DNA of 16,816 bases from Pseudomonadota bacterium (GCA_023422555.1 JAFAGQ010000224.1:1-16816), one strand, 5' to 3'. Positions 1-6,427 are shown, counted from the first letter of the stretch. Notes: generated by a model from the letters alone, not told the origin. A program made the numbers and translations.

Positions 1-146
1 TGAGCTTTATGGCACCGTTTGGCGGCTATAAAGATTCAGGCGTTGGCAGAGAAAACGGCATGAGTGCCATCAACGAATTTCTGCAAACCAAAAGTGTCTG
101 GATCAACAGTGGTGCGGTCACGGGCAATCCGTTTGTATTGCGATAG
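1..146 (+). CDS. Aldehyde dehydrogenase, C-terminal fragment (cut by window edge)
   Basis: The frame beginning at base 3 reads 47 residues to a TAG at 144-146. It contains APFGGYKDSGVGRENG followed by INEFLQTKSVWIN. This is the well-known C-terminal end of NAD(P)-dependent aldehyde dehydrogenases (PFGGxKxSGxGREnG, then a short helix and a final strand). These soluble enzymes oxidise an aldehyde to the acid using a catalytic Cys, which lies upstream of this window. The substrate cannot be told from this piece. It converges with the MFS gene, with a terminator hairpin between them, so it is probably not in the same transcript as the transporter genes. Family assignment is firm; the subfamily is open. 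Confidence 0.9.
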   Translation, partial: SFMAPFGGYKDSGVGRENGMSAINEFLQTKSVWINSGAVTGNPFVLR

Positions 147-182
147 TATCCTGCAACGTAGAGTGCCAATCGGGAGAATAAA

Positions 183-208
183 TGCCAGCGTCATAGCGCT
201 GGCAATTT
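183..208. terminator. Hairpin between convergent ALDH and MFS genes, probable bidirectional terminator
   Basis: An 8-bp perfect inverted repeat, TGCCAGCG (183-190) and CGCTGGCA (197-204), has a 6-nt loop. It is followed by ATTT on the plus strand and TTTATT on the minus strand. It sits between two convergent stop codons, as expected of a shared weak intrinsic terminator. Confidence 0.65.
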
Positions 209-226
209 CGGTCGTGATTTTCTTTT

Positions 227-1501
227 CTATTCCAGATGCTTTCCTCTGGTTTCCGGCAAGAGCAGACTCATAATAAACACCGCTCCATAAGCAGAGGCAC
301 CAAAAATAAAGATGGCGTTTGACAGATTGATGGATTCACTTAACCATCCAACCAGCACCGGGAACAATGCGCCGATTCCCCTGCCAAAATTGTAGGTAAA
401 ACTTTGTCCATTTGCCCGATTGGCCGAGGGATACAGCTCCGTCAGATAGGCACCAATGCCGCTGAAGACACCACAAGCGGAAAATCCTAGCGGGAATCCG
501 AGAATCAACATTTGCGTATTGTTCAATGGCAAACGAAGATATAAGTAGATACAAAGAACCGAGAGCGCAGAGAAGATAATGAAATTTTTTCTGCGCCCCC
601 AAAAATCAGCCAGGTACGCCCCACCGACATAGCCGGCGAAAGAACCCGCTACGATGACCAGCAAATAGCCACTCGTATTCAACACGGATAAGTGCCGCTC
701 CACTTTCAGATAGGTTGGCAGCCATGTCGAAATTGCATAATAGCCACCCTGCATCCCAATACATAAAATCGAAGCCAAAATTGTGGTCTTCAACAGGCCA
801 GGAGAAAATATCGCAAACGCGGCGGATTTTTCTTGCGGCAACAAAGCCTGTTTCTCTTTTTGCTTTGTGAAAATCTCCGGTTCAGAAACATGTTTGCGGA
901 TATAGAAAACCAGCAAAGCAGGCAAGGCGCCAATCCAGAATAATGCACGCCAGGCCAATGCCTCTGGAAGCAGCATAAACATAACGCTATATAAAATGGC
1001 GGCAGCGCCCCAACCAATGGCCCAGCCACTTTGTACGACACCGACGGCTTTACCCCGGTCTTTGCCAGACACAATTTCGCCGATAAGCACTGCGCCAACC
1101 GCCCACTCTCCGCCGAACCCAAGACCCTGCAGCGCTCTCAAAACAAAGACCTGTTCGAAATTCTGCGCGAAACCAATGGCCACGGTGCAAACCGTAAACC
1201 ATATGATGGTCGCCTGCAGTATCTTCGCTCGTCCATACTTGTCAGCCAGAATACCGGCGGCCCAGCCGCCAATCGACGAGAAAAGCAGCGTTACCGTACC
1301 AAGCAGCCCCGCCTGGCCGCGATCAATTCCCCAAAGGGATATCAGGGTGCTGATCACAAAGCTGAATACCATAAAGTCAAATGCGTCGATCGCCCACCCG
1401 CCAAACGATGCCTTGAATGCTTTCTTTCCTGAAGGCGTCATTTCCCGATACCAGGAAAGGCTCCATGATTTCTTTTGTTCTGATATTGACGTATCTGCCA
1501 C
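227..1501 (-). CDS. MFS transporter, aromatic acid/sialate-type H+ symporter family
   Basis: A polytopic inner-membrane protein of 424 residues, the usual MFS length, with about 12 hydrophobic segments. Near the N-terminus it has FGGWAIDAFDFM, typical of the aromatic-acid and sialate/lactate H+-symporter branches. The loop 2-3 signature is GILADKYGRAK, and the TM4-5 region has RALQGLGFGGEWAVG. It is predicted to take up an organic anion with protons; the substrate is not readable. I chose GTG at 1501 because GGAG lies 7 nt upstream. An in-frame GTG at 1525 adds 8 residues but has no good ribosome binding site. It follows the Bug-protein gene by 29 bp on the same strand, so the two are probably co-transcribed and may serve the same substrate. 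Confidence 0.88.
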   Translation of the reverse strand: MADTSISEQKKSWSLSWYREMTPSGKKAFKASFGGWAIDAFDFMVFSFVISTLISLWGIDRGQAGLLGTVTLLFSSIGGWAAGILADKYGRAKILQATIIWFTVCTVAIGFAQNFEQVFVLRALQGLGFGGEWAVGAVLIGEIVSGKDRGKAVGVVQSGWAIGWGAAAILYSVMFMLLPEALAWRALFWIGALPALLVFYIRKHVSEPEIFTKQKEKQALLPQEKSAAFAIFSPGLLKTTILASILCIGMQGGYYAISTWLPTYLKVERHLSVLNTSGYLLVIVAGSFAGYVGGAYLADFWGRRKNFIIFSALSVLCIYLYLRLPLNNTQMLILGFPLGFSACGVFSGIGAYLTELYPSANRANGQSFTYNFGRGIGALFPVLVGWLSESINLSNAIFIFGASAYGAVFIMSLLLPETRGKHLE

Positions 1502-1530
1502 GTTATGTCTCCGACGTTCCAGCACTTAGT

Positions 1531-2526
1531 TCAATTACTTTTCAATCCACCCATGGACTTGATAACCTTCTCCCACTTGGTGGTCTCTGTTTTCACCAGC
1601 GTATCCAGTTCGTCTGGCGTCGAACCTACGGGCGTGGCGCTCAGTTCTTTGAGTCTTGCCTGCACGTCCGGTTCTTTGACTACCGCCTGCAGTGCACTGC
1701 TCAGACTATTGACCACTGCGGGAGACATCTTTGCCGGTCCGAAAATGGCATTCCAGGTCCAGGTATCGTAATCAGGGACGCCGGATTCAGCCATCGTAGG
1801 AATATCAGGAAAAGATGCCACGCGTTCACGTGTCGTGACAGCCAATGCTCTGACCGATCCTGCCCGAATATGGGAGGCGGCGCCAGACAGCACATCGAAT
1901 AGTATGGGAATCTGACCGGCAATGAGATCCGTCATTGCCGGACCACCGCCCTTGTAAGGGATGTGCGTCATTTTCACTCCCGTCTGCGCTTTCAGCAGCT
2001 CACCCGAAAGATGCGGCGGTGTCCCTACACCAGAAGAACCAAAACTGTATTTATCTGGTTGCGCCTTCAGCAAGTCCAGCAATTGTTTGACATCCTTTGC
2101 CTTCACCTTATCGTTGACCAGCAACACATTGGGTACCGTTGCAATCAAAGAGACAGGCGTAAAATCCTGTTGGGCGTTGTACGCCAGTTTTGGCATAGTC
2201 AGGGGATTAATGACATGAGTCGCAATGGTTCCCATCAATAATGTGCGCCCGTCCGGTGCAGCGCGAGCGACCTTGGCGGCACCAATGGATCCACCGCCGC
2301 CGCCCAGATTCTCCACGACAACCGTACGGGATAGTTTCTCTCCCAGCTTCTGGGCGATCAGGCGCGAAACGATGTCCGTTGCCCCGCCTGCGGCAAATGG
2401 CACGACCAACGTAATGGGACCTGCAGGCAAGGTGCCTGTTGTTTGTGCCATGACAGGTGTCATAAGCAGTCCCAGGCTTGCCAGTACGCCTGCCTTTATC
2501 AAATTGCGCCGATAGAGCATCTTCAT
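1531..2526 (-). CDS. Bug-family tripartite tricarboxylate transporter substrate-binding protein
   Basis: 331 residues, the family's usual size. The N-terminus is a signal peptide with a twin-arginine-like YRRNLIKAG followed by a hydrophobic stretch and a likely cut after PVMA, so the protein should be periplasmic. Typical Bug features follow: PITLVVPFAAGGATDIVSR near the N-terminus, a glycine-rich GGGGGSIGA loop, APDGRTLLMG, and HIPYKGGGPAMTDLIAGQI in the middle. Bug proteins bind small carboxylates or related solutes for TctAB-type permeases, and are heavily expanded in Bordetella and relatives. No TctA or TctB is nearby; the next gene is an MFS carrier instead. The ATG at 2526 has AGGAG 9 nt upstream. 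The ligand is unknown. Confidence 0.93.
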   Translation of the reverse strand: MKMLYRRNLIKAGVLASLGLLMTPVMAQTTGTLPAGPITLVVPFAAGGATDIVSRLIAQKLGEKLSRTVVVENLGGGGGSIGAAKVARAAPDGRTLLMGTIATHVINPLTMPKLAYNAQQDFTPVSLIATVPNVLLVNDKVKAKDVKQLLDLLKAQPDKYSFGSSGVGTPPHLSGELLKAQTGVKMTHIPYKGGGPAMTDLIAGQIPILFDVLSGAASHIRAGSVRALAVTTRERVASFPDIPTMAESGVPDYDTWTWNAIFGPAKMSPAVVNSLSSALQAVVKEPDVQARLKELSATPVGSTPDELDTLVKTETTKWEKVIKSMGGLKSN

Positions 2527-2629
2527 TAGGTTTGTCTCCTGTCTTTATTGTTGATTCTGACTTCAAATTTTTGTTGTGACGATCAGTTCGCTGAAGTCAG
2601 CGCACCATGCAGCGTCCTTACAGATGGGT

Positions 2630-2720
2630 CATGTGCCCTCCTATGTATTGCACATGTGATTTGCCTTCTTTGTATGAAGTTCGGATATCTGTATGTTCTG
2701 CGAACGCCACCATGTGCCCT
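2630..2720. repeat. CATGTGCCCT direct repeat pair plus inverted half-site, possible operator
   Basis: CATGTGCCCT occurs at 2630-2639 and again at 2711-2720. The first seven bases also occur inverted (GCACATG) at 2650-2656. The distal copy would overlap the predicted transcription start of the Bug-MFS operon and the proximal pair lies in its leader, the arrangement of a repressor binding at two sites. No regulator gene for it is visible in the window. Confidence 0.35.
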
Positions 2721-2728
2721 ATACTAGC
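2721..2728 (-). promoter_or_regulatory. Candidate extended -10 promoter of the Bug-MFS operon
   Basis: On the minus strand the bases read TGCTAGTAT, an extended -10 (TG-n-TAGTAT). There is a poor -35 (TTGTAA, 19-bp spacing). The predicted start, near 2714, falls inside one copy of the CATGTGCCCT repeat. The leader would be about 190 nt. Inferred only. Confidence 0.35.
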
Positions 2729-2805
2729 ATTTGATAAATATGCATTTACAATAGAATTTCATGATTAAACGATCACAAATGGTGATTGAAATTTGAGTAG
2801 GTAAA

Positions 2806-3201
2806 TTCGACCGGATGGTGCAGGCCTTGCATTAAATCGATCAGCTCTACGCTATAGAGCGCCAGATCAAAGACCTTAGCAATGAGGATCGCAAACGGGT
2901 GCGTCAGACGCAGGTAATTCCTCTGGCGCACGCCTTACATGCGTGGATGCTTGCCCAACGAGCGCAAGTACCGGCCGGCTCTGCCACCGCAAAAGCGCTG
3001 GACTACAGGCTGAAACGCTGGATAGTTCTGACGCGCTATCTGAACGATGGACAATTACCAACCTATAATAGCCATATCAAACAGCAGATTCGTCCGATTG
3101 CGATTCGGCGCAATAACCGGCGGTTTGCCGGATCACTGCGTGCTGGTATACGTGCCGCTGCCATTATTACACTCGCGCAATCGGCCCATACAAGTCAATA
3201 G
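2806..3201 (+). pseudogene. IS66-family transposase (TnpC) C-terminal remnant
   Basis: The plus-strand frame reads LYAIERQIKDL, then ALHAWM, LDYRLKRWIVLTRYLNDG, IRPIAIRRNNRRFAGS and RAAAIITL. These match in order the conserved C-terminal half of IS66 transposases (LYxIE, ALxAWL, AIxYALxRWxALxRFLxDG, IRPIALGRKNWLFAGS, RAAAIYSL). A TAA at 2833-2835 breaks the frame where an ordinary codon is expected, and the catalytic DDE region upstream is missing. The consensus N-P-V-E motif is degraded (NSHIKQQ). The reading frame ends at 3201, shortly after the match fades, where it runs into the 3' end of the toxin gene on the other strand. It is a dead fragment: no partner tnpA/tnpB and no terminal repeats were recognised. 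Confidence 0.85.
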
Positions 3202-3817
3202 CCGCCATAACAATAGGCTTCGCCCAACCGGGAGTTAGTGCTAATTCTTCTTTGTTTTCAACATTTGGAAATCGAATTTTTTTGTCTCTAATATACAAAA
3301 CGCGTTGAGGCTGCTCAATCATTTGATCAACGCTCAAAGCAGAATTATCAAAAACTTGTAGAGCATGAATATATGGTAAAAGCCTGATCAAGTTCAAAGG
3401 CGACTTAATCCAGCGCTCCCGAATCTTCTCTTCGGGAATGGCATGGCCACCTAATCGCACTCTCTCAGCAACGCGAGTAATATACAGCTCTGGCGATTCC
3501 AATCCGCAATATAGAATGTTGACATCATGGGTACTCGTTGCTTTGATGAGCTCATCTGTATAGGTTCGTCCGCCCAATGTTGTTTCGAACGCAAAATTTT
3601 GACCTGCTTTAACCTTGGACTTGAATTTCTCGAATCCAAACTCCCACGCGAGACTATTGGCTTCGGTTTCAGAATATCTTTCTTTAAGCTTCGAGGCGTA
3701 TCGATCGGGGTTGTACCATGTTGAAATCCCGTAATAGTTTAAAAGAGGGCCAAATACAGAGGACTTTCCAGCGCCATTAACACCTGCTAAAACGATAATT
3801 ATCGGCTTTGTCCGCAT
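3167..3817 (-). CDS. Zeta-type toxin / COG4185-like P-loop kinase
   Basis: 216 residues. A Walker A, GVNGAGKS, is at 12-19. NPD is at 36-38 and ETTLGGRTY begins at E78. RVAERVRLGGHAIPEEKIRER spans 115-135, and VFDNSA follows at about 155-160. This set (P-loop, NxD, ETT, RVxxRVxxGGHxxPxxxIxxR, DNS) is that of zeta/PezT-like kinases. Characterised members phosphorylate UDP-N-acetyl sugars and block cell-wall synthesis; whether this one does is inference. Its ATG shares one base with the antitoxin stop (TAATG), so translation is coupled. The last codons (about 3167-3190) overlap the IS66-like sequence on the other strand, so the native C-terminus may have been altered. Confidence 0.85.
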   Translation of the reverse strand: MRTKPIIIVLAGVNGAGKSSVFGPLLNYYGISTWYNPDRYASKLKERYSETEANSLAWEFGFEKFKSKVKAGQNFAFETTLGGRTYTDELIKATSTHDVNILYCGLESPELYITRVAERVRLGGHAIPEEKIRERWIKSPLNLIRLLPYIHALQVFDNSALSVDQMIEQPQRVLYIRDKKIRFPNVENKEELALTPGWAKPIVMAAIDLYGPIARV

Positions 3818-4407
3818 TATCTTACCGGGCCCAATTTTGTTGGTTTAGTGAATTTACCAAAAGCATCTAGTAAATTTTCAACCTGGCCATGATGTGCAGA
3901 ATCTTGTAGTTCTGAGAATTCGCGCTCAAACTTTTCGTTTAGCTCCCGTAAGAATGCCGCATCACGGTCAACGATGCGTGACCTTTCGTGCACTATTGCC
4001 TCTACTAAACTGTCGAAATTTTCCGCTGGCATCATGACCACTTGAGGCTCATTATGATTCCTGATCGTGAAAAATCCATTCTTTACTACCGATTTCATTA
4101 CTGCGTTCCATTTGTTTTTAACTTCAGAGGCTGAAGCGAAATCCAAGTCCTTAGACCCTTTCGACCCTAATTTGAATTTATCTACAAACGCAACGATGCT
4201 GGTACCCATATCTTCATCATGCTGATAATCAATTGCACTGGAAGAAATGCTTTTGTGTCCATGAATGACGTCCTTGTTGATAACGATGGTCTGAAACTGC
4301 GGATTTGCGCCGATGTGTGCTCTTTTCCGAAATTGAGAAGGGATTTTCGTTGTGCGTTGCATAGGCATACGACCGAATATACCCGTAGCTATTGCATTAG
4401 AGGACAT
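3817..4407 (-). CDS. Antitoxin with Phd/YefM-like domain and N-terminal extension
   Basis: 196 residues, immediately upstream of the zeta-type toxin with a one-base overlap. Residues about 90-144 (FASASEVKNKW, then FFTIRNHNEPQVVMMPAENFDSL) resemble a Phd/YefM fold: a helix-turn region, a strand, the hairpin with a charged turn, and a 'VxxPxxxFxxL' end. Phd/YefM proteins usually have this domain at the very N-terminus; here about 89 residues precede it that I do not recognise. A charged helix (RDAAFLRELNEKFEREFSEL) follows and probably wraps the toxin. The ATG at 4407 was chosen because GGGAG lies 7 nt upstream; a TTG at 4449 would lie within the predicted -10 region. Its role as antitoxin is inferred from domain and position. 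Confidence 0.75.
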   Translation of the reverse strand: MSSNAIATGIFGRMPMQRTTKIPSQFRKRAHIGANPQFQTIVINKDVIHGHKSISSSAIDYQHDEDMGTSIVAFVDKFKLGSKGSKDLDFASASEVKNKWNAVMKSVVKNGFFTIRNHNEPQVVMMPAENFDSLVEAIVHERSRIVDRDAAFLRELNEKFEREFSELQDSAHHGQVENLLDAFGKFTKPTKLGPVR

Positions 4408-4409
4408 CT

Positions 4410-4425
4410 TTAACTCCCAAGTTAA
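4410..4425. promoter_or_regulatory. Palindrome over the antitoxin ribosome binding site
   Basis: TTAACT-CCCA-AGTTAA is a perfect 6-bp inverted repeat. On the minus strand it encloses the GGGAG ribosome binding site of the antitoxin. It could be the autoregulatory operator or an RNA hairpin covering the site. A second palindrome, TTGATCAA, lies at 4433-4440, just downstream of and overlapping the -10 element. Confidence 0.45.
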
Positions 4426-4438
4426 TCCATGTTGATCA

Positions 4439-4466
4439 ATTATAACCAAAATAGCTAAATTGGCAA
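4439..4466 (-). promoter_or_regulatory. Sigma-70 promoter of the toxin-antitoxin operon
   Basis: On the minus strand TTGCCA (4461-4466) and TATAAT (4439-4444) are 16 bp apart. The start would be near 4432, giving a leader of about 25 nt. The adjacent palindromes suggest repression by the antitoxin. Confidence 0.65.
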
Positions 4467-4478
4467 AAATGGGAATTT

Positions 4479-4637
4479 ATGTACTGGCTTGATACAACGC
4501 CTGAACAGTTCATGCAGGAGTGGACTCATATATCCGCCAGTAATAACAGCATCGTATCTAGCTCTCGCTCGACGAAAGGAGTCCAGCAAGATATCGCCAA
4601 CATCTTGCAATTGCAGAATAATCAACCCAACTTATAG
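4479..4637 (+). CDS. Unrecognised 52-codon ORF, possible gene remnant
   Basis: ATG at 4479 to TAG at 4635-4637. The product starts MYWLDTTPEQFMQEW and ends in ILQLQNNQPNL. Its composition (Trp- and Gln-rich, amphipathic, no low complexity) looks more protein-like than chance, and the open frame extends a few codons upstream (WQKWEF). The ribosome binding site is weak (GGGAA, 3-5 nt away) and the frame begins inside the promoter of the divergent toxin-antitoxin operon. It may be the 3' end of a gene lost when the mobile patch arrived. I recognise no family. Confidence 0.25.
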   Translation: MYWLDTTPEQFMQEWTHISASNNSIVSSSRSTKGVQQDIANILQLQNNQPNL

Positions 4638-4649
4638 TCCACACCTCCA

Positions 4650-4678
4650 AGGGGTCAAAATTCAATCCTCGTTGACAA
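4650..4678. mobile_element. Weak IS21-family-like end sequence
   Basis: AGGGGTCAAAATTCAATC followed by GTTGACA resembles, from memory, the GGGGTCAAAATT...GATTGACA motifs found near the ends and non-coding parts of IS21-family elements. No istA or istB is present. It may be a short scar; this is a tentative recognition by eye. Confidence 0.2.
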
Positions 4679-4759
4679 TGGATGAAATATTGATTTGTCG
4701 GTATAGTCATCAAGACAGCTGCAGCATCGTAAAAGAAAATAATCCGGACTCTTAATTTC

Positions 4760-5260
4760 TTGCGAACATTTTCCTTATCCCACAGACCATATCGCACCCT
4801 AACCATCGTCTTTTTCATTGGCGGTTTACTGTGCCTGGTGCTGTCCTTCGCGACATCCATCACGGAGCTGATATCTATCCCAACCAGCACGTTAGCCTAC
4901 AAGATTGGCGTTGCTCTGATGCTGGCTGGAGTTTTCTTCTTTATTCTGAACACTTCTGAGAACCAGGCAACCGCGCAGCGGATAATCTCTCAGGGGGAAG
5001 TTGGTGAAGGGGTCATACTTACCGCACCTGAGTATTACGATAGTGATAACACAGATGATCTGTGGGTACGCCTGCACCTTGCCGTATATGTTGCAGGCGA
5101 GAATACGGTATTGTTTGAGAGCAATATGAGGCAGAGCATGACTAGCGAAGGCAAAAACTATTACAAACCTGGGATGCGCCTGCCTGTGCGATTTTCACGC
5201 CCGGAAAAAATTGCACTTGTTACCGAGCCACCTGCGCTTCCCGACTTTTTCCGTTTCTGA
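4760..5260 (+). CDS. Two-TM membrane protein, DUF3592-like
   Basis: 166 residues. Hydrophobic segments at about 13-32 and 47-64 are followed by a soluble, strand-rich part (GEGVILTAPEYYDS, WVRLHLAVYV, then YYKPGMRLPVRFSRPEKIALV). This 'TM pair, then a modified-beta domain ending in a G-x-x-x-P-V-x-x-x-P turn' resembles DUF3592-type proteins, which have no assigned function. The only start I can find is TTG at 4760: an in-frame stop lies at 4730-4732, and no ATG or good ribosome binding site lies between. The true 5' end may therefore have been lost at the boundary with the preceding scar region. It converges with the DUF2798 gene, with a hairpin between. Confidence 0.6.
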   Translation: MRTFSLSHRPYRTLTIVFFIGGLLCLVLSFATSITELISIPTSTLAYKIGVALMLAGVFFFILNTSENQATAQRIISQGEVGEGVILTAPEYYDSDNTDDLWVRLHLAVYVAGENTVLFESNMRQSMTSEGKNYYKPGMRLPVRFSRPEKIALVTEPPALPDFFRF

Positions 5261-5287
5261 TGAGTAAAGGAATCCGCCTGATATCAC

Positions 5288-5317
5288 AATCACGATGACA
5301 TTTCGTGATTCTTCTTC
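5288..5317. terminator. Hairpin between convergent genes, probable terminator
   Basis: AATCACGA (5288-5295) and TCGTGATT (5303-5310) form a perfect 8-bp stem with a 7-nt loop. CTTCTTCT follows on the plus strand. It lies between two convergent stop codons. The U-tract is imperfect. Confidence 0.5.
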
Positions 5318-5320
5318 TGA

Positions 5321-5770
5321 TCAATGGGTCTGTACGGCCATTTTATGCAGACGCGGATGAACAATAAAGGTCATTGTGAAACCAATAAGCAGCCCCACCG
5401 GAAGGGCTTTGACGAAGGTATTTGCCCACATCATTGGCCACCCAATATCAAAGCCGTACTGCGCAAAGGTGACGGCAAAGGAAACAATCCCTTCCATCAG
5501 GGCAGCAACACATACGGAAACAAGACTGCGAAGAATAATCAACGGGCAATTGCCAATGACACTAATGACGCCTTTGGCGACAATGGGGATGAGTCGCAAT
5601 GCCAGAGGAATAATGAGAAAAGCCACCACGAAGCTTTTACCCCAGTTGTAGAAGAACGCTTCTTTGAAACCGAAATTGATAATCGTCATTACCAGACTGA
5701 GAATGACTGCGATGAGAAATTGAATTCCCAAATGAATCATTTTCAGTTTCTTGCGCGTCACATTGTCCAT
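5321..5770 (-). CDS. DUF2798 membrane protein (two repeats)
   Basis: 149 residues with four hydrophobic segments. The protein looks like two tandem DUF2798 units, each a pair of membrane helices: residues about 19-63 (AVILSLVMTIINFG... ending IIPLALRLIP) and about 86-141 (ending IGFTMTFIVHPRL). The function of DUF2798 is unknown. ATG at 5770 was chosen because AAAGGA lies 6 nt upstream; a TTG at 5788 adds six residues but would coincide with the predicted transcription start. It lies 85 bp downstream of a marR gene on the same strand, with its own strong promoter overlapped by a palindrome, so it is probably repressed by that regulator. Confidence 0.8.
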   Translation of the reverse strand: MDNVTRKKLKMIHLGIQFLIAVILSLVMTIINFGFKEAFFYNWGKSFVVAFLIIPLALRLIPIVAKGVISVIGNCPLIILRSLVSVCVAALMEGIVSFAVTFAQYGFDIGWPMMWANTFVKALPVGLLIGFTMTFIVHPRLHKMAVQTH

Positions 5771-5794
5771 TATTCGTCCTTTCAGCAAACCACC

Positions 5795-5823
5795 ATTGTA
5801 GACTTATTGGTTGATAAAGTCAA
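5795..5823 (-). promoter_or_regulatory. Sigma-70 promoter of the DUF2798 gene
   Basis: On the minus strand TTGACT (5818-5823) and TACAAT (5795-5800) are separated by exactly 17 bp, a near-consensus promoter. The start would fall near 5788 with a leader of about 18 nt. Confidence 0.75.
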
Positions 5824-5825
5824 CC
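5809..5825. promoter_or_regulatory. Probable MarR operator in the DUF2798 promoter
   Basis: GGTTGA-TAAAG-TCAACC is a 6-bp perfect inverted repeat covering the -35 element and part of the spacer. It shares GGTTGATAA with a second palindrome upstream of marR (6313-6329), as expected if the MarR protein binds both. Confidence 0.6.
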
Positions 5826-5855
5826 TAATGACTTGCTGAATGGAGGGACGTTTGC

Positions 5856-6284
5856 CTAGTTCTGAGGGTGAAGCTTCGTTGCTATCTTCTGAAGAGTGGC
5901 CTGGAAGGCTTGTTTTTCTTTTTCTGTGAGTGTACTCAATGCATCTGCTGCGAGGTGAGCTCGCATGTCCTTGAGCTGACGATGCATCTTCCTGCCGGCA
6001 GATGTCAGAGTGAGGCATTTTGAACGTTTGTCGGCCGGGTTGAGAATCCGGGTCACAAACCCGGCAGCTTCCAGTTCGTTGATAGCGCGGGCAATCTGAC
6101 CTTTGTCCCTTTCCGTCATTGAACCTAATGTCAGTTGTGATATGCCGTCATGACGACCAATAAGATTGATGAGTCGTGCCTGAAAAATAGCAGGGCCAGC
6201 GTTGTTTGAAGAAATTTGCTCCTTCATTCGCGTCTGAAAGCTGCTGGCAACCGTGCTGAGAAGATCGATGATTTCGTTGTCCAT
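5856..6284 (-). CDS. MarR-family transcriptional regulator
   Basis: 142 residues, typical MarR size. A winged helix-turn-helix spans about 46-100: ISQLTLGSMTERDKGQIARAINELEAAGFV, then the wing with the family's D-x-R signature (NPADKRSKCLTLTSAG, DKR at 85-87). Flanking helices would form the dimer interface. MarR dimers bind short palindromes and often release DNA on binding small phenolic or other hydrophobic ligands. Upstream (6313-6329) and downstream (5809-5825) palindromes share GGTTGATAA, suggesting autorepression plus control of the DUF2798 gene. ATG at 6284; the ribosome binding site is weak (TTGAGTGT). Confidence 0.9.
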   Translation of the reverse strand: MDNEIIDLLSTVASSFQTRMKEQISSNNAGPAIFQARLINLIGRHDGISQLTLGSMTERDKGQIARAINELEAAGFVTRILNPADKRSKCLTLTSAGRKMHRQLKDMRAHLAADALSTLTEKEKQAFQATLQKIATKLHPQN

Positions 6285-6300
6285 ACACTCAAAATTAACA

Positions 6301-6343
6301 CAGATTCGATGTGGTTGATAATATCAAACATTCATCGAATCTG
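6301..6343. promoter_or_regulatory. Nested palindromes upstream of marR, probable autoregulatory operator
   Basis: An 11-bp perfect inverted repeat, CAGATTCGATG (6301-6311) and CATCGAATCTG (6333-6343), encloses an inner palindrome, TTGATA-A-TATCAA (6315-6327). The inner one resembles the operator in the DUF2798 promoter. The outer arms could seat a second dimer or form a hairpin. Confidence 0.6.
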
Positions 6344-6427
6344 GCTGAAGTCTGGCAATGAGCACGCCGCGCGAAAGAGGATGGCAGCATGCGAAGTGAG
6401 CCGCAAGGAAATGAGCGAAGCCAATCG

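Noticed and set aside
996..1529. 177-codon plus-strand frame opposite the MFS gene
   Set aside because: Pro/Ser/Thr-rich translation typical of an antisense shadow; no ribosome binding site or family.
4408..4449. Longer antitoxin starting at TTG 4449
   Set aside because: The TTG would lie just upstream of the -10 and overlap the promoter; ATG at 4407 has a proper ribosome binding site.
5324..5839. 171-codon plus-strand frame opposite the DUF2798 gene
   Set aside because: Asn/His/Lys-rich shadow of a membrane-protein gene; it covers that gene's promoter and operator.
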